This document shows, one piece after another, positions 5,233 to 5,948 of a DNA stretch of 5,948 nucleotides. Source of the DNA: Gp13-AA77 sp036521995. GTDB lineage: Bacteria; Acidobacteriota; Terriglobia; UBA7540. The notes under the pieces were generated by a model. The model searched no databases. It had not been told where the DNA came from and worked only from the letters and a program-made list of their open reading frames with translations. Where the stretch lies: the NCBI GenBank assembly GCA_036521995.1, contig DATDGR010000224.1, forward strand, positions 1 through 5,948, given 5' to 3'. The translations under genes and the position numbers were made by a program. Every line of letters begins with the position of its first letter. Within the stretch, counting starts at the first letter, position 1.

Positions 5233-5948
5233 ATGATGAAAACTCATCGAGTGACCTCCAGCAAGAGAACCGAACCGATCGACCGGTGCCACCGTCGATT
5301 GGTCACCGTCGCTGTCACGATCGCGTTGATCTGCGCGTGCGGCGGCAAAGCCACCCATTCGGATAACGGCCAAGGCGTGAGTTTGGCCGCCCAAACGGAA
5401 CCTCAGCGTCTCTCGCCGCAAGGACAGAGCGCGCTCGAGGCGCTGGTGGCCAGCGGGCAGCTCGCTGACCTGCGATGGCCTGACTTTACGGACTACCGCG
5501 CCCACGTCAATGACTTCTACGAACCCGTCCAATACGCTCTGGCCTGGATGAGGGGAGGAACTGTGACGCCCCAGGCCCTGGCCGTGATCGCTCTGCTCGA
5601 AAACGCCGACAGCAAGGGATTGCATGCCGAAGACTACGACGGCCCACGCTGGGCGGGCCGCCTCGAGAAGCTGCGCCAGAGCAGTCCGCCGACCACCGAG
5701 GACGAACTGGGCCGCTTCGATCTGGCGCTCACCGTCTCGCTGATGCGCTATATCTCTGACCTGCACATCGGCAAGGTGAATCCGCGGCACTTCAACTTTG
5801 GTCTCGACATCGAGAACAAAAAATACAAGCTCCAGGATCTGCTGCGGGAGCGGATCGTGAACGGAACGGACGTAAACACCGTGCTGGCCCAGGTGGAGCC
5901 CCAGTTTGACGGTTACCGCCGCACCATCCAAGCGCTCCAAACGTACCT
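5233..5948 (+). CDS. L,D-transpeptidase of YcbB/LdtD type, N-terminal part (runs off the right edge)
   Basis: Enzymes of this family form 3-3 cross-links in peptidoglycan or attach proteins to it, in the periplasm. The first 238 residues are visible. A hydrophobic segment at about 22-36 ends in LICAC; Cys36 could be lipidated (I-C-A-C, with an unusual Cys at -2), otherwise this is a signal anchor. The YcbB scaffold domain follows: WPDFTDYRAHVNDFY (82-96), AWMRGGTVTPQAL (104-116), ADSKGLHAEDYDGPRW (125-140) and FDLALTVSLMRYISDLHIGKVNPR (162-185). The peptidoglycan-binding and catalytic YkuD domain, with its active-site cysteine, would lie beyond the edge, so activity cannot be judged. Tandem ATGs occur at 5233 and 5236. 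A weak GAAG at 5227-5230 fits 5236 better, so the start is uncertain by one codon. No terminator or promoter is seen in the short gap after the SET gene, so cotranscription is likely. Confidence 0.88.
   Translation, partial: MMKTHRVTSSKRTEPIDRCHRRLVTVAVTIALICACGGKATHSDNGQGVSLAAQTEPQRLSPQGQSALEALVASGQLADLRWPDFTDYRAHVNDFYEPVQYALAWMRGGTVTPQALAVIALLENADSKGLHAEDYDGPRWAGRLEKLRQSSPPTTEDELGRFDLALTVSLMRYISDLHIGKVNPRHFNFGLDIENKKYKLQDLLRERIVNGTDVNTVLAQVEPQFDGYRRTIQALQTY

Noticed and set aside
5122..5940. Minus-strand open frame of 272 codons
   Set aside because: It is antisense to the end of the SET gene and to the L,D-transpeptidase scaffold domain, both with clear family motifs.

Overview
The window is GC-rich bacterial chromosome. 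It holds six protein genes, two of them cut by the window edges, plus two related palindromic intergenic repeats. The best guess for the source is an Acidobacteriota-like soil bacterium or a metagenomic relative. That rests on three things: repeats built on GTCATCCTGAGCG...CTCAGAATGACAG, the style of the L,D-transpeptidase scaffold domain, and a soil-type ankyrin protein. It is an inference, because the window has no rRNA or other marker gene.

Layout: (1) positions 1-641, minus strand: the N-terminal two thirds of an IS1595-family transposase, running off the left edge. (2) 789-1988, minus: a cytoplasmic ankyrin-repeat protein of 399 residues. (3) 1989-2405: a 417-base gap with no convincing gene. 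(4) 2406-2996, plus: a small secreted protein with a signal peptide, a Gln/Pro-rich linker and a compact C-terminal domain of unknown function. (5) 3142-3252: an inverted-repeat element between convergent genes. (6) 3316-4533, minus: an M20-family metallo-peptidase/deacylase with its full metal-binding set. (7) 4558-4740: a second, larger nested palindromic element between divergent genes. (8) 4760-5206, plus: a stand-alone SET-domain protein lysine methyltransferase with a post-SET zinc site. (9) 5233 to the right edge, plus: the start of a YcbB/LdtD-type L,D-transpeptidase, probably a lipoprotein.

Functional reading: the SET gene and the L,D-transpeptidase gene lie head to tail with 26 bases between them and no visible terminator, so they are probably cotranscribed. 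A promoter-like pair at 4513-4541 points toward them. If it is used, the transcript would carry the whole palindromic element as a structured leader just before the SET ribosome binding site. The other genes look like independent units. The IS and the two repeats mark this as a stretch shaped by mobile DNA.

No complete undescribed system can be demonstrated. The points most worth a second look are the SET/L,D-transpeptidase pairing, the repeat-derived leader in front of it, and the homology between the two repeats.
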